A DNA stretch of 64,000 nt from JAFGXF01 sp963732595. GTDB lineage: Bacteria; Chloroflexota; Anaerolineae; Anaerolineales; Anaerolineaceae. A program made the position numbers and the translations under genes. Positions 45,084-54,453 of this stretch are shown one piece after another; position 1 is the stretch's first letter, and every line of letters starts with the position of its first letter. The notes under the pieces are model-generated. The model was given only the letters and a program-made list of their open reading frames with translations, ran no database searches and was not told where the DNA came from. Where the stretch lies: the NCBI GenBank assembly GCA_963732595.1, contig CAVSZZ010000001.1, forward strand, positions 248,001 to 312,000. The letters run 5' to 3'.

Positions 45084-46616
45084 CTATGGCTTTCTAAGAA
45101 CCGGTAAATACTGCTTGGCTGTCAGGAATTCAGCTGCGCCGATATCCGGCAAGATAGAACCATTCAGGTCCCCGTCCTGTCTTAATACCCCGCGCTGGTC
45201 GATGTCACCCGGCAGAAAAGTCGGATTGGCATTGTCGATGGCGATGCTGCCCCCCAGTGGAGCCGCGATCAACATACCACCGTAATATCCCGGTATGGCC
45301 AGCTGTGGATCGGTGGATGGATGGTCATGCACCTGGGTTAAATTACACGATGCATCATTGGCGATGTTGTAATCAGAGCTGATCAGATAGGAATTTGGAT
45401 TGGGATATGCACAGGCGCTGTTCCCATCTGTGGCATGAATGATCGAATTCATAACGCCAATAGTTCCCGATTGTACGAAAAGTGGGGCCCGGCCACCATA
45501 AGAAGTGTTCCCGGTTATCGTGACATGATCCAAAGTTCCGTTGGTTACACCGGTAATAGGATTCATGACATAGACACCGGAAAATCCATCTGATATGTTG
45601 TTGGCAACCGTAACATCGGTCAAGCTGAAGGTGCCAGATCCTGTAAGACCTGCTCCTAGTGTCTCGGACACGTTACCACTGATATACGCACGCTCCAGGG
45701 TGAATATTCCATCGGTGTAAATGCCCGCGCCACCATAAGCGTAATTATCAATAATCGCGCTATCGAAAATATTCAACGTATGACCAATGGCTAAATAGAT
45801 ACCCCCGCCAAACTCAGCATTATTGTCAATAAATACCGAATTATAGATATTGGTTGTCATGCTGCTGCCGTATGCGGCCAAACCCCCGCCTGAGGTGCCG
45901 GGCAGTGTTGTATTCCCGGAGAGTGTCACCCCGATAATGGTCGAGGTTGATTCCTGGAGATGTATTCCACCCCCGCCGCCACCTGCCTGGTTATTGCGGA
46001 TGCTGCATAAATACATGAAAAGTGTGGCTTGGTCTGTATATATTCCTCCTCCACTATGACTGGTTACATTGTCTGAGACGTCCACACCCAATAACGACAA
46101 GGAAGTTCCCGGGCGGGCAAAGATCCCGGCACCGGGTTCCACCAGCACACTGGAATTTCCATGCCGTACCGATAGATTGGTTAACGTCAAGGTCCCGTAA
46201 TACAGATGGATCACCCGGTCTGCCAGATCGCCGTCAATGATGGTGGTGGCTGCGCTGGCGCCTTCTATGAAAACCAAGCCCCCCGCATATTGAATATCCA
46301 GGTCGCCGGTGACATTCCCATTTTCGTTCGCGCCATGGTTCGTCAAGGTGTAAGTAAACTCCCCCAATTGAATGTGGTATTCAGGTTTCGGGAGGGTCGC
46401 GTCAGCGTTGACATGCATGATCGCACCCCGCAGGCTGCAATCATCAATCGCATTCGTACAGGCGGATTTGGTGGGATCATCGCCCAGGAAATCTGTGACC
46501 AGGATGATGGAAGCTGCCTGGACAGGCTTGACTTGAAGTATTAATCCTGAACCAACCAGGACAGTGATGATTACAAGAGAGGTTAACCTTTTTACCCAGA
46601 TACGATTTTTAATCAT
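45084..46616 (-). CDS. CSLREA / beta-helix secreted protein (tandem paralogue)
   Basis: 510 residues, the same length as the neighbour at 43376-44908. Signal helix, LVTDFLGDDPTKSACTNAIDD (in short DDPTKSAC), CSLRGAIMHVNADA near residue 60, then a Gly-rich beta-helix (GAGIFARP, SHSGGGIYTD, AGGGGGGIHLQ). The end is IGAAEFLTAKQYLPVLRKP. The start has GAGG eight bases upstream. The 3' part is almost identical to the neighbour's, while the central turns have diverged, as expected if the turns bind different targets while the ends keep a common role in secretion and anchoring. Confidence 0.83.
   Translation of the reverse strand: MIKNRIWVKRLTSLVIITVLVGSGLILQVKPVQAASIILVTDFLGDDPTKSACTNAIDDCSLRGAIMHVNADATLPKPEYHIQLGEFTYTLTNHGANENGNVTGDLDIQYAGGLVFIEGASAATTIIDGDLADRVIHLYYGTLTLTNLSVRHGNSSVLVEPGAGIFARPGTSLSLLGVDVSDNVTSHSGGGIYTDQATLFMYLCSIRNNQAGGGGGGIHLQESTSTIIGVTLSGNTTLPGTSGGGLAAYGSSMTTNIYNSVFIDNNAEFGGGIYLAIGHTLNIFDSAIIDNYAYGGAGIYTDGIFTLERAYISGNVSETLGAGLTGSGTFSLTDVTVANNISDGFSGVYVMNPITGVTNGTLDHVTITGNTSYGGRAPLFVQSGTIGVMNSIIHATDGNSACAYPNPNSYLISSDYNIANDASCNLTQVHDHPSTDPQLAIPGYYGGMLIAAPLGGSIAIDNANPTFLPGDIDQRGVLRQDGDLNGSILPDIGAAEFLTAKQYLPVLRKP
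45099..45385 (-). repeat. Duplicated CSLREA 3' end, copy B
   Basis: Pairs with 43391-43677 at an offset of 1708 bases; see that entry. The same tail motif YLP is encoded. Confidence 0.85.
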
Positions 46617-46778
46617 ATTCGTTACCTCATTTAGGAGTATTATAACCTTATATGTCTTATTAGCAAATTAATATCAATATTCTAATGTAACCATTGGTAG
46701 TTCATATAGCTACCACCCCCCGCATTTCACGACCTTCCAATGATAAAATGGACCATCCATCCCGCTCAGAGGTGCTCA

Positions 46779-49322
46779 ATGCGTAAATGCCTGGTCATCC
46801 TGCTCGCCCTGGTCACCCTCCTCTCACTCGCCACCCCTGTTTCAGCAAACGACCCCCTGTTGGTTTTTTACGATGGTCCCGAAAGCGCATTCAGGACGGC
46901 CCTGGACCTGGACGGTTCGGTTCAATTTGTCAGGGAACCCACCAGCGCGGACGTGATCGTCCTGGCCGGTCCCATCGCGGACCCCGGGAGCCTACGCAAG
47001 CTGGTCGAGGCCGGAAAAGGATTGATCCTGGTCGCCAACCCCGGATTCACCACTACAGACCTGTCGACCCTGCTGGGAGAACCCATCACCCTCGAAGCGA
47101 AATCGGATGCGCTCAGCCTGGTTCCCGCAGCGTCCAGCGCCGATACCCTGCCGGATCAGATCATCTGGACCAGCTCCCCTCAGATCCGGGAACGGCTGGT
47201 GGTCAGTGGAGGCGGCTTCGATCCACTCGTGACCGGATTCGAAGACGGGAGCCTGGTACTGGGAACGCGCCAGCTTGGAGAAGGCACGGTCTACTTTTTC
47301 AGCGGGGAGCTGGATGATTCCAATCCGCAGTTCCAGGAATGGACCTATTTCAACTACCTGGTCCACCATCTGGCACAGAGCGCCGGTGGCCGTGCACCGA
47401 TGAGTTTTGCCGAATACCCGGCCTCACCGGTGCCACACAAACCGGAGCAGGTCATCATGCTGATCATCCTGACCTTCATCCTGGTGTCAGCCATCCTGCT
47501 TTTCTGGCTGGTTCGCCGCTACAGTTTGAAACACCCCGAAGCCCTGGATAAGCTGGTCGATAATGCCATCGAATTCAAACAACGCGAGGCCGGAACGGAC
47601 TGGGAAGTGATCGGATTCCACCGCCCGCTGGGTGGATTCTTCATGGCTCTTTTCCTGGGGCTGATCATGTTCGTCCCGATCATCATTTATCAAAACCTGA
47701 TCCTGCCGGTCTACATCCTGCCCTCTGCCCAGGCTCTCGGCATCTGGGGACGCATCATTCAATTCTTCAGCCTGATCTGGACGTTCTTTGACATGGGCAC
47801 CAGTGTGGCTTTCATCAAGTTCTTCTCACAACACCGCGTGCACGATCCGCGGGAAGGGGTCAAATACGGCCAGGTCTACATCTGGTGGCAGGTTTTATCC
47901 GGGGCGATCCAGGTCGCCATGATGGTCATGCTGGCGAGTGTTGTACTGCCCGGTACAGCCTATGCCATCTACGCCTGGAGTGTGGTCATCCACACCCTCA
48001 TCCAGATCCCCGGTTTCTTCAATTTCTATCGCTACGCCTTCACCGGTCTGCAACGCTTCGACTATGCGCAAATCCTGGACCTGGGGGTTGAGCTGGTGTT
48101 CGCCATGTTCACCCAGCCGGTCTTCGTCACCATCATGGTCGTGTGGGGGCGCAGCCACCCGATCTTCGGCCCTTCCCTCGGCGGCTTGTTCGGGATGGGC
48201 ATTGCGGCTTATGCCACCCTGGTGATCGCCTTCCTGCTGGGAACCTGGTTCTTCAAACGGTTGGGCTACACCCTGAGACCTTACTTTCTGGCTCATTTCG
48301 ATTGGAAGGTCGTGAAGAATGCCTTCAGGTTTGGTGTCTACGATATGCTCGGTTCGGCCGCCTGGGGAGCCGGTCAATCCATTGAAATCCTGATCACCCA
48401 GTCCAAACTGGTCAACTACGCCGAGATCTGGGGCAACTGGGTCATCGCACAGAACTTCGTTTATGCCTATAACGTGCTGGCCACGTTGTTCAACAACCTG
48501 ATGCCTTCGATCTCCGAGGCATACTCCAATGCCAGGAAAACACTCTGCCGGTATTACTCCGCCGTTGCCTATCAATGGGGCGGTATGATCAGCGCCATGC
48601 TGGCAGCCATCCTGCTGGCTGTCGGACCGCGTTTCATCTTGGGCGCCACCGGTCCCGAGTTCGTCCGGGCAGCCGGCTACCTGGTGCCGCTGGCCATCTG
48701 GGGAGCGGTGCAATATCCGTCGTGGGTCGGCGACAACGTCCAGCGCGGAGCCAACAAGCCCTGGCTGTTTGTGATCCTGGTCGCCATGGAGCAGATCGTC
48801 CGGATCAGCCTGGCGTTCCTGCTTCTCGCGCGTTTCCAGATCAATGCTTTGATCATCGCCTACCTGGTGGGGATCATCATCAAAGACCTGGTCGGGTATT
48901 TCGTCAATAACAAGATCTGCTACCGCCAGAGTTTTTACCCCTGGCAATCGCTGGTGGCTCCCCTGCTGGCCGGCGGTGTCTTCTATGTTCTGCTGCGCCT
49001 GGTGGGTAACCTGCTCTGGAAGGGCGATCAAATGACCAGCATCCTGCTCTTGTTCCTGGCTATCCTGCCGGCCTATCCCATCTATGCATTCCTGTATGCA
49101 TTCTTCGGCGGTTGGGAGGATGACACCCTGGAAGAGGTCCATCGCGCCGCCGAACTGAGCAGCTTCATGAAACCGCTGGCGCGCCTGTTCTGGGCCGCCT
49201 CCCGGCTGGGGGCGCGCGTCAGCCCGCTGCACGGCCGTTTCAAGATCCCGATCCGGACAGAAGCATTGGCCGAGGCAGCCTCACTGACACAGGAACGCGT
49301 CAGCCTGGTGGATCGACCCTAG
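46779..49322 (+). CDS. Fusion: signal-peptide-bearing DUF4350/ThuA-like domain plus Wzx/MATE-like flippase
   Basis: 847 residues from ATG 46779 (AGAGGTG site; an in-frame ATG 13 codons earlier is less likely). The signal peptide ends near PVSA (residue 23). An extracytoplasmic domain (about 25-220) resembles DUF4350/glutamine-amidotransferase-like folds: LLVFYDG, DVIVLAGPIAD, LRKLVEAGKGLILVANPG, GEGTVYFFSGELDD. It keeps no obvious Cys-His catalytic pair. A single helix (about 226-248) and a basic linker lead into about 12 helices (about 280-800) of an oligosaccharide-flippase/MATE type: AQALGIWGRIIQFFSLIWTF, ATLFNNLMPSISEAYSNARK. It probably flips a lipid-linked sugar, with the external domain binding substrate or a partner. 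Convergent with an ABC exporter, gap 7 bases. Confidence 0.75.
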   Translation: MRKCLVILLALVTLLSLATPVSANDPLLVFYDGPESAFRTALDLDGSVQFVREPTSADVIVLAGPIADPGSLRKLVEAGKGLILVANPGFTTTDLSTLLGEPITLEAKSDALSLVPAASSADTLPDQIIWTSSPQIRERLVVSGGGFDPLVTGFEDGSLVLGTRQLGEGTVYFFSGELDDSNPQFQEWTYFNYLVHHLAQSAGGRAPMSFAEYPASPVPHKPEQVIMLIILTFILVSAILLFWLVRRYSLKHPEALDKLVDNAIEFKQREAGTDWEVIGFHRPLGGFFMALFLGLIMFVPIIIYQNLILPVYILPSAQALGIWGRIIQFFSLIWTFFDMGTSVAFIKFFSQHRVHDPREGVKYGQVYIWWQVLSGAIQVAMMVMLASVVLPGTAYAIYAWSVVIHTLIQIPGFFNFYRYAFTGLQRFDYAQILDLGVELVFAMFTQPVFVTIMVVWGRSHPIFGPSLGGLFGMGIAAYATLVIAFLLGTWFFKRLGYTLRPYFLAHFDWKVVKNAFRFGVYDMLGSAAWGAGQSIEILITQSKLVNYAEIWGNWVIAQNFVYAYNVLATLFNNLMPSISEAYSNARKTLCRYYSAVAYQWGGMISAMLAAILLAVGPRFILGATGPEFVRAAGYLVPLAIWGAVQYPSWVGDNVQRGANKPWLFVILVAMEQIVRISLAFLLLARFQINALIIAYLVGIIIKDLVGYFVNNKICYRQSFYPWQSLVAPLLAGGVFYVLLRLVGNLLWKGDQMTSILLLFLAILPAYPIYAFLYAFFGGWEDDTLEEVHRAAELSSFMKPLARLFWAASRLGARVSPLHGRFKIPIRTEALAEAASLTQERVSLVDRP

Positions 49323-49329
49323 GATCAAT

Positions 49330-51177
49330 TTAGCTGGGCTTTTCAAGGGGAGCTGGTTTTACCGATCCGTCGGCTTCCGTGTAGATCTGTTCCAAAGACT
49401 CATCAAGCTGCTTGCGGAACTGGCGTGTATAGAGCTGGTAGTACTTCCCACCAGCCCGCAACAGCTCGGCGTGGCTGCCCATCTCCGCGATCCGACCATC
49501 CTCGATCACCAGGATGCGGTCCGCCCGCTTGATGGTCGACAGTCTGTGCGCAATGATAAAACTGGTGCGCCCTTCCATCAGCGTCTCCATGCCCTTCTGG
49601 ATCAAAGCTTCGGTCAGGGTGTCCACGGAACTGGTGGCTTCATCCATGATGAAGATCTCCGGCTCTGCCAGGACTGCCCGGGCCAGGCTGATGAGCTGCT
49701 TCTGGCCCACCGAGAGCATGTTGCCTCCCTCACCCACATTTTCCTCATAGCCCTTTTCGAAAGTGTGGATGAACTCATGCGCACCGACCAGGCGGGCAGC
49801 CTTTTCGACATCCTCATCGCTGGCATTCAATCGACCGTAGCGGATATTCTCACGGATCGAACCCGAGAACAGGTGCGGCGTCTGCAGGACCATGCCAATG
49901 CGCGAATGGATGGCATGCAAGGTGAAGCGGGTGTAATCTTCGCCAATGATGTAAATCGCGCCCTTGCGCGGTTCATAGAAGCGGCACATTAAGTTGACGA
50001 TGGTGGATTTTCCACCGCCAGTGGGTCCCACCAGGGCGATGGTTTCGCCGCGTTTCACCAGCAGGTTGAAATCCTCCAGCACGGCATCATCCTCTTCATA
50101 ACTGAAGGTGACGTGATCGAAGAGGATATCGCCATGGATGGAACCCGGATCGAACGCATCAGGGCGATCGGCCACTTCGGGTTTGGCATCCACCAACGAG
50201 AAGATGCGCTCCGCCGAGGCGATGGCATGCTGCAGCTCCGCAAAGACGCGGGCCACATCCTGGATCGGCCAAATCATGAACATCAGGTAACTGACAAATG
50301 CCTGGATGCTGCCGACCGTCAGGATGCCCACCTGCGCCTGGTTACCTCCATATAAGACAATTCCGCCCAAGGCGAAAGCCGAGATCACCTGAACCGTCGG
50401 CAGGAACAGGGCGCTTAACCAGGCAGCCCGAAAGCTGGATTGATACATGCGACCCGTCAGGTCACCAAATTCGCGCATGTTCTCCCCTTCCCGGCCAAGC
50501 GCCTTGATGACCCGCACGCCCGTGATGCCCTCGTTATAACTGCCGACAATCTTCGAATTGGTCTTCCTGACTTCCCGGAATTCCTTCAGGATGAGCTTTC
50601 GAAACTTGACGGCGACAAAGATCAAAATGGGCACGATCACAAACACGATCAGAGCGAGCTGCCATTTGATGATGAACATGAAGACAAGCGAGGTCAGGAT
50701 GTTCACCACCGCCCAGGTCGTATCCAGAATACCCCAGGTGACCAGGTTGCCGACCCTGTCAGAATCGGAGGTGACGCGTGACATGATCCAACCGACCGGC
50801 GTCTTGCTGTAATATGAAAGGGACAGGTCCTGCAGGTGGTTGAACATGGTCTGGCGCAGATCGTAGCGCACCCGTTCACCCAGGATACCCACCAAAAATA
50901 TGAATACGAATACCGATGCAGCCTGCACCAGGATTAGGATTCCATACAGTGTCAGGTAGCTCGTGACAGCGCCAGGGTCAGACTTGAGGATGCCCTGGTC
51001 GATCACCTGTTTGCTGATGAATGTGAAAATGGCATCGATGATCGAGGTGAACAACACCGCACCGACGAAACCAAAAAGATATTTCCGGTGGGGTTTGGTC
51101 AGCGACAGGATGCGGCTGAAGATCTTCCCGGTGATCTGGGTCTGAAACTCTTCCTCTTCGAAATACTGATCAGACAC
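49330..51177 (-). CDS. ABC exporter half-transporter, canonical-site subunit of a heterodimer
   Basis: 615 residues from GTG 51177. This start is preferred because AAGGAG lies seven bases upstream and the codon overlaps the stop of the upstream partner gene. Six membrane helices (about 35-310) are followed by an ATPase with Walker A VGPTGGGKSTIV, an altered signature LSVGQ, Walker B IFIMDEATSS with the catalytic Glu, and switch His in IAHRLST. Together with the next gene upstream it fits the TM287/288-like heterodimeric exporter scheme, where one site is degenerate. It would export a drug, lipid or peptide; substrate unknown. Confidence 0.9.
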   Translation of the reverse strand: MSDQYFEEEEFQTQITGKIFSRILSLTKPHRKYLFGFVGAVLFTSIIDAIFTFISKQVIDQGILKSDPGAVTSYLTLYGILILVQAASVFVFIFLVGILGERVRYDLRQTMFNHLQDLSLSYYSKTPVGWIMSRVTSDSDRVGNLVTWGILDTTWAVVNILTSLVFMFIIKWQLALIVFVIVPILIFVAVKFRKLILKEFREVRKTNSKIVGSYNEGITGVRVIKALGREGENMREFGDLTGRMYQSSFRAAWLSALFLPTVQVISAFALGGIVLYGGNQAQVGILTVGSIQAFVSYLMFMIWPIQDVARVFAELQHAIASAERIFSLVDAKPEVADRPDAFDPGSIHGDILFDHVTFSYEEDDAVLEDFNLLVKRGETIALVGPTGGGKSTIVNLMCRFYEPRKGAIYIIGEDYTRFTLHAIHSRIGMVLQTPHLFSGSIRENIRYGRLNASDEDVEKAARLVGAHEFIHTFEKGYEENVGEGGNMLSVGQKQLISLARAVLAEPEIFIMDEATSSVDTLTEALIQKGMETLMEGRTSFIIAHRLSTIKRADRILVIEDGRIAEMGSHAELLRAGGKYYQLYTRQFRKQLDESLEQIYTEADGSVKPAPLEKPS

Positions 51178-52981
51178 CCGAAAGCTCCTTCTGTAATTCA
51201 TCCTCGATACGGGTCTGGATGTTGAAGATCTGGCGGTAGATCCCATCTACCTTCACCAGGGCAGCATGCTGCCCGCGTTGGACAATGCGTCCGCCATCCA
51301 TGACCAGGATCAGATCCGCCTGCATGATGCTTTGAATGCGGTGCGCAATAATGAACGTGGTCCGGTCTCGCATCAGGTTCTCAAGGGCGGAGCGGATATC
51401 GGCTTCAGTTTCCGTGTCCACCGAGGAAGTTGAATCATCCAGGATCAGGATGCGGGGATTCTTGAGCAGCGTGCGCGCGATCGCCACGCGCTGTTTCTGA
51501 CCACCGGAAAGGGTCACCCCGCGTTCGCCGATCCTGGTGCTGTACCCCTTTGGAAAATTCACGATCACCTCATGGATCGAAGCCGCCCTGGCGGCTTTCT
51601 CTACTTCCTCGTCCGTCACCTTCCGCCCGACACCGTAGGTGATGTTCTCACGGATGGAACGCGAGAACAGGAACGGTTCCTGCTCCACGATCCCGATCTG
51701 GGTGCGCAGGTAACGGCGGGTGTAACGGGTCAGATCGATCCCATCCACGGTGATACGCCCGTGCGTGGCATCATAAAAACGGGGTAACAGGTTGACCAGG
51801 GTGGTTTTCCCGGAGCCGGTCGATCCCAGCAAGGCGATCACCTGCCCGGGCTGGCAGTCAAAGGAGATATCCGATAAAACCTTATGCTCGCCGTCGTACT
51901 CAAACCCAACATCCTGGTATGAGATCGCACCGGTGACATCCCCGGTAGGTCGATAGTCCCCTTCATCGAGCGGTTCGCGATCCTTCTTGATGATCTCCAT
52001 AACCCGGCTATATGAAACCAGGCCGCTGGACATATCCACGATCAGGCGCCCCAGATTACGGATGGGAAAGATTACCATGATCACCATACCGGCATACGCC
52101 ATGTAGGTGCCGATTGTGATCTCCTGGTTGATCGTCAGCATCGCACCAAAGTACAGACCCGCCAGGACCTGGAAGGAACAGATCGAATCCGAGATCGGCC
52201 AGAAGATGGAATGCAGGACATATAACTTCTTACCGCGCAGGTACTTCTCCCAGTTATCCTTGTTGAATTTGGAGATCTCATAGGTCTGGCGGGCGAAAGC
52301 TTTGACCACCCGGACGCCGGAGAGATTCTCCTGCAAGGTGGTTGAGAGGGTTGCCTCCTGTTCCTGATAAGCCTCGTAGGCCTTGATCAGCTTCTTAAAG
52401 AAAAGGATCGACACAGCCAGGATGACCGGAATGACGATGACCGACACACCCGCCAGCTTGGGGTTTAGGATGTATATGGCAGTGAAGTTGACGATGAACA
52501 GGATAATGACACGCCCGGCATTGATGGCCTGATCAGAATAAAAGCGGCGCAGAGTATCCACATCCGACGTGCAGCGCTCGATCAGGTCACCCGTGGCGGT
52601 CTGGTCATGATAGGCAAAAGGCAAATGCTGGATATGGTCGAAAAGAAAATTTCGCAGCCGGCGCGTGACACCTTCAGATGTCTGGGCAGCCAGCCGCCCG
52701 CTGATGAATGAAAAGCTGCCTTCGACCACTGCCAGCCCGATGAAACCGGCTGCGATCCAGGGGATTTGGGCAACTCCTTCCCGGGCGACAAAAACCGTAT
52801 CGACAAAATAGCGCAGGAGCTGATAGGTCAGCATGCGGGCACAGGCGGAGACGGCCAAGCTCAGGGTTGCGCCGGTGTACTTCAGGCGGAATCCTGTCAG
52901 CAGGCGCCACAGACCCACCAACCTGTTGGGGGTCATGGCCTTGCGCAGATCATAGTTTTCTGTAACGTTGTCTGGGTTCAC
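51170..52981 (-). CDS. ABC exporter half-transporter, degenerate-site subunit
   Basis: 603 residues, GTG start with AGGAG upstream. Membrane domain (about 30-320), then an ATPase with Walker A LGSTGSGKTTLV, a canonical signature LSGGQKQRVA, and Walker B ILILDDSTSS, in which the catalytic Glu is replaced by Asp. The canonical signature here would complete the active site of its partner, and its own site with Asp plus the partner's LSVGQ would be degenerate, the arrangement of heterodimeric exporters. Its stop codon overlaps the partner's start, so the two are translationally coupled. Confidence 0.9.
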   Translation of the reverse strand: MNPDNVTENYDLRKAMTPNRLVGLWRLLTGFRLKYTGATLSLAVSACARMLTYQLLRYFVDTVFVAREGVAQIPWIAAGFIGLAVVEGSFSFISGRLAAQTSEGVTRRLRNFLFDHIQHLPFAYHDQTATGDLIERCTSDVDTLRRFYSDQAINAGRVIILFIVNFTAIYILNPKLAGVSVIVIPVILAVSILFFKKLIKAYEAYQEQEATLSTTLQENLSGVRVVKAFARQTYEISKFNKDNWEKYLRGKKLYVLHSIFWPISDSICSFQVLAGLYFGAMLTINQEITIGTYMAYAGMVIMVIFPIRNLGRLIVDMSSGLVSYSRVMEIIKKDREPLDEGDYRPTGDVTGAISYQDVGFEYDGEHKVLSDISFDCQPGQVIALLGSTGSGKTTLVNLLPRFYDATHGRITVDGIDLTRYTRRYLRTQIGIVEQEPFLFSRSIRENITYGVGRKVTDEEVEKAARAASIHEVIVNFPKGYSTRIGERGVTLSGGQKQRVAIARTLLKNPRILILDDSTSSVDTETEADIRSALENLMRDRTTFIIAHRIQSIMQADLILVMDGGRIVQRGQHAALVKVDGIYRQIFNIQTRIEDELQKELSGV

Positions 52982-53162
52982 GCCGTTCGTTCTCCTGCCC
53001 GGTCAGCAAGCGGTCTCAGGTCCTGTCGGCCGGACACAGGAGGTCAATTATACCCACATTTACATGGCAGGTTGATAATCCCCAGAACCGGATAACCCCG
53101 GTCCAGGTGAATTGTATATACAGGTAATAACACCCGTTCGTTTCGGAATTAACCCGATAGCG

Positions 53163-54449
53163 CTACCAGCCGGAAATCAAACCCAGGATGATGTATCCCA
53201 GACTGGCAACTGCGCAGCTGACCAGCATCACCGGCAATCCGCGTTTGTTCCAGTATTTTGGGGTAATGGGTGCATCGGTCTTTTCAGATAACGATGTGAT
53301 CACGATGTTCGTTGTCGCGCCGATGATGGTTCCACTACCTCCGAAGCCCGCGCCGAACACCAGTGCCCACCAGAGGGGTTGAATATCGATCCCGGTGGTT
53401 TGCAATTCCATAACTATGGGGATCATGGCAATCGTGATGGGTATGTTGTCAATGATCGCCGACAGAATAGCCATCAGCCAGAGCAGGATCACACCCACGG
53501 CGATCACGGGTAGCGCTTCCAGTCCATTCAGCAGCAAGGCCAATTCACTTAATGCGCCCGATGCTTCCAATCCGCCGATCAGGATGAATAATGAACCGAA
53601 GAAGAGCAGCACATCCCATTCAACCTGTTTCAAGGTGGTTTTGATATTCACACCCACCAGCAGGATGGCCAATGTAGAGCAGGCTACTGCGACGTATGCA
53701 GGCGATACATTAAGCTGGTCCTGAAAGAAGAAGCCTATGATCGTAAAAACCAAAACAGCCAACACTTTGATCAAGGCAGGTACGTCTTTGATGGCTTCCC
53801 TCGGTTTCACGCTGTTCAGGATATCCACATTCACCGGCTGAGCAAGTTCCTCTTTAAACAAGTGGAGCATGAGATAAAGGATGACAAACCATACAACCAC
53901 CACAATCGGTAAAGAGTGAACCAGAAAATCATTGAAGGAAAAACCGGCAGCGGATGCGATCAGGATATTCGGAGGGTCACCGACCAGAGTGGCTGCGCCA
54001 CCGGTATTCGAAAACAACGCCTCCGCCATCAGGAACGGACGCGCTTGAATGCCCAGGATCTCACAGATCAGGATGGTGATCGGGGCAATCAGTACGACGG
54101 TCGTAATATTATCCAGGAACATCGAGACAATCGCGCTGATCACTCCCAGAAGGATCAGGAGACGGACAGGCTTACCCTTGGACAAACGACCGGCCATCAA
54201 GCCCAGGTATTGGAAAAAGCCGGTGGGCTCCAAAAGGACGACCAGGATCATCATACCCATCAAGAGCAGGATGGTGAAGAGGTCGATGTTGGCGAAGGCT
54301 TCTTTCTCGGAATAGAATCCCATCAACCGCCCGGCTGTGATGATCGCCAGCGCACCGAAGATGGCAACGATTGTCCGATTCACTTTTTCCCAAAAGAACA
54401 AGCCCAGGCAAACCAATACAATGGCGGAGGAAATCAGCATGGGAGCCAT
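53163..54449 (-). CDS. SLC13/ArsB-family anion or Na+/H+-type permease
   Basis: 428 residues from ATG 54449, chosen for AGAGG eight bases upstream, five bases after the upstream stop codon. Its helices and re-entrant loops are typical of the ion transporter superfamily: MFLDNITTVVLIAPI and IIDNIPITIAMIPIV, with conserved GGAATLVGDPPNILIAS and GGSGTIIGATTNIV. Close groups include ArsB, NhaD and citrate or dicarboxylate carriers; the substrate cannot be told. It is co-transcribed with a CBS-domain protein that probably regulates it. Confidence 0.85.
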   Translation of the reverse strand: MAPMLISSAIVLVCLGLFFWEKVNRTIVAIFGALAIITAGRLMGFYSEKEAFANIDLFTILLLMGMMILVVLLEPTGFFQYLGLMAGRLSKGKPVRLLILLGVISAIVSMFLDNITTVVLIAPITILICEILGIQARPFLMAEALFSNTGGAATLVGDPPNILIASAAGFSFNDFLVHSLPIVVVVWFVILYLMLHLFKEELAQPVNVDILNSVKPREAIKDVPALIKVLAVLVFTIIGFFFQDQLNVSPAYVAVACSTLAILLVGVNIKTTLKQVEWDVLLFFGSLFILIGGLEASGALSELALLLNGLEALPVIAVGVILLWLMAILSAIIDNIPITIAMIPIVMELQTTGIDIQPLWWALVFGAGFGGSGTIIGATTNIVITSLSEKTDAPITPKYWNKRGLPVMLVSCAVASLGYIILGLISGW

Positions 54450-54453
54450 TGGA

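Noticed and set aside
47895..49232. 445-codon open frame antisense to the flippase fusion
   Set aside because: It is a shadow of the real gene. Its residues are dominated by His/Asp/Gln/Gly as expected for an antisense frame of a hydrophobic protein, and it has no motif or good ribosome-binding site.
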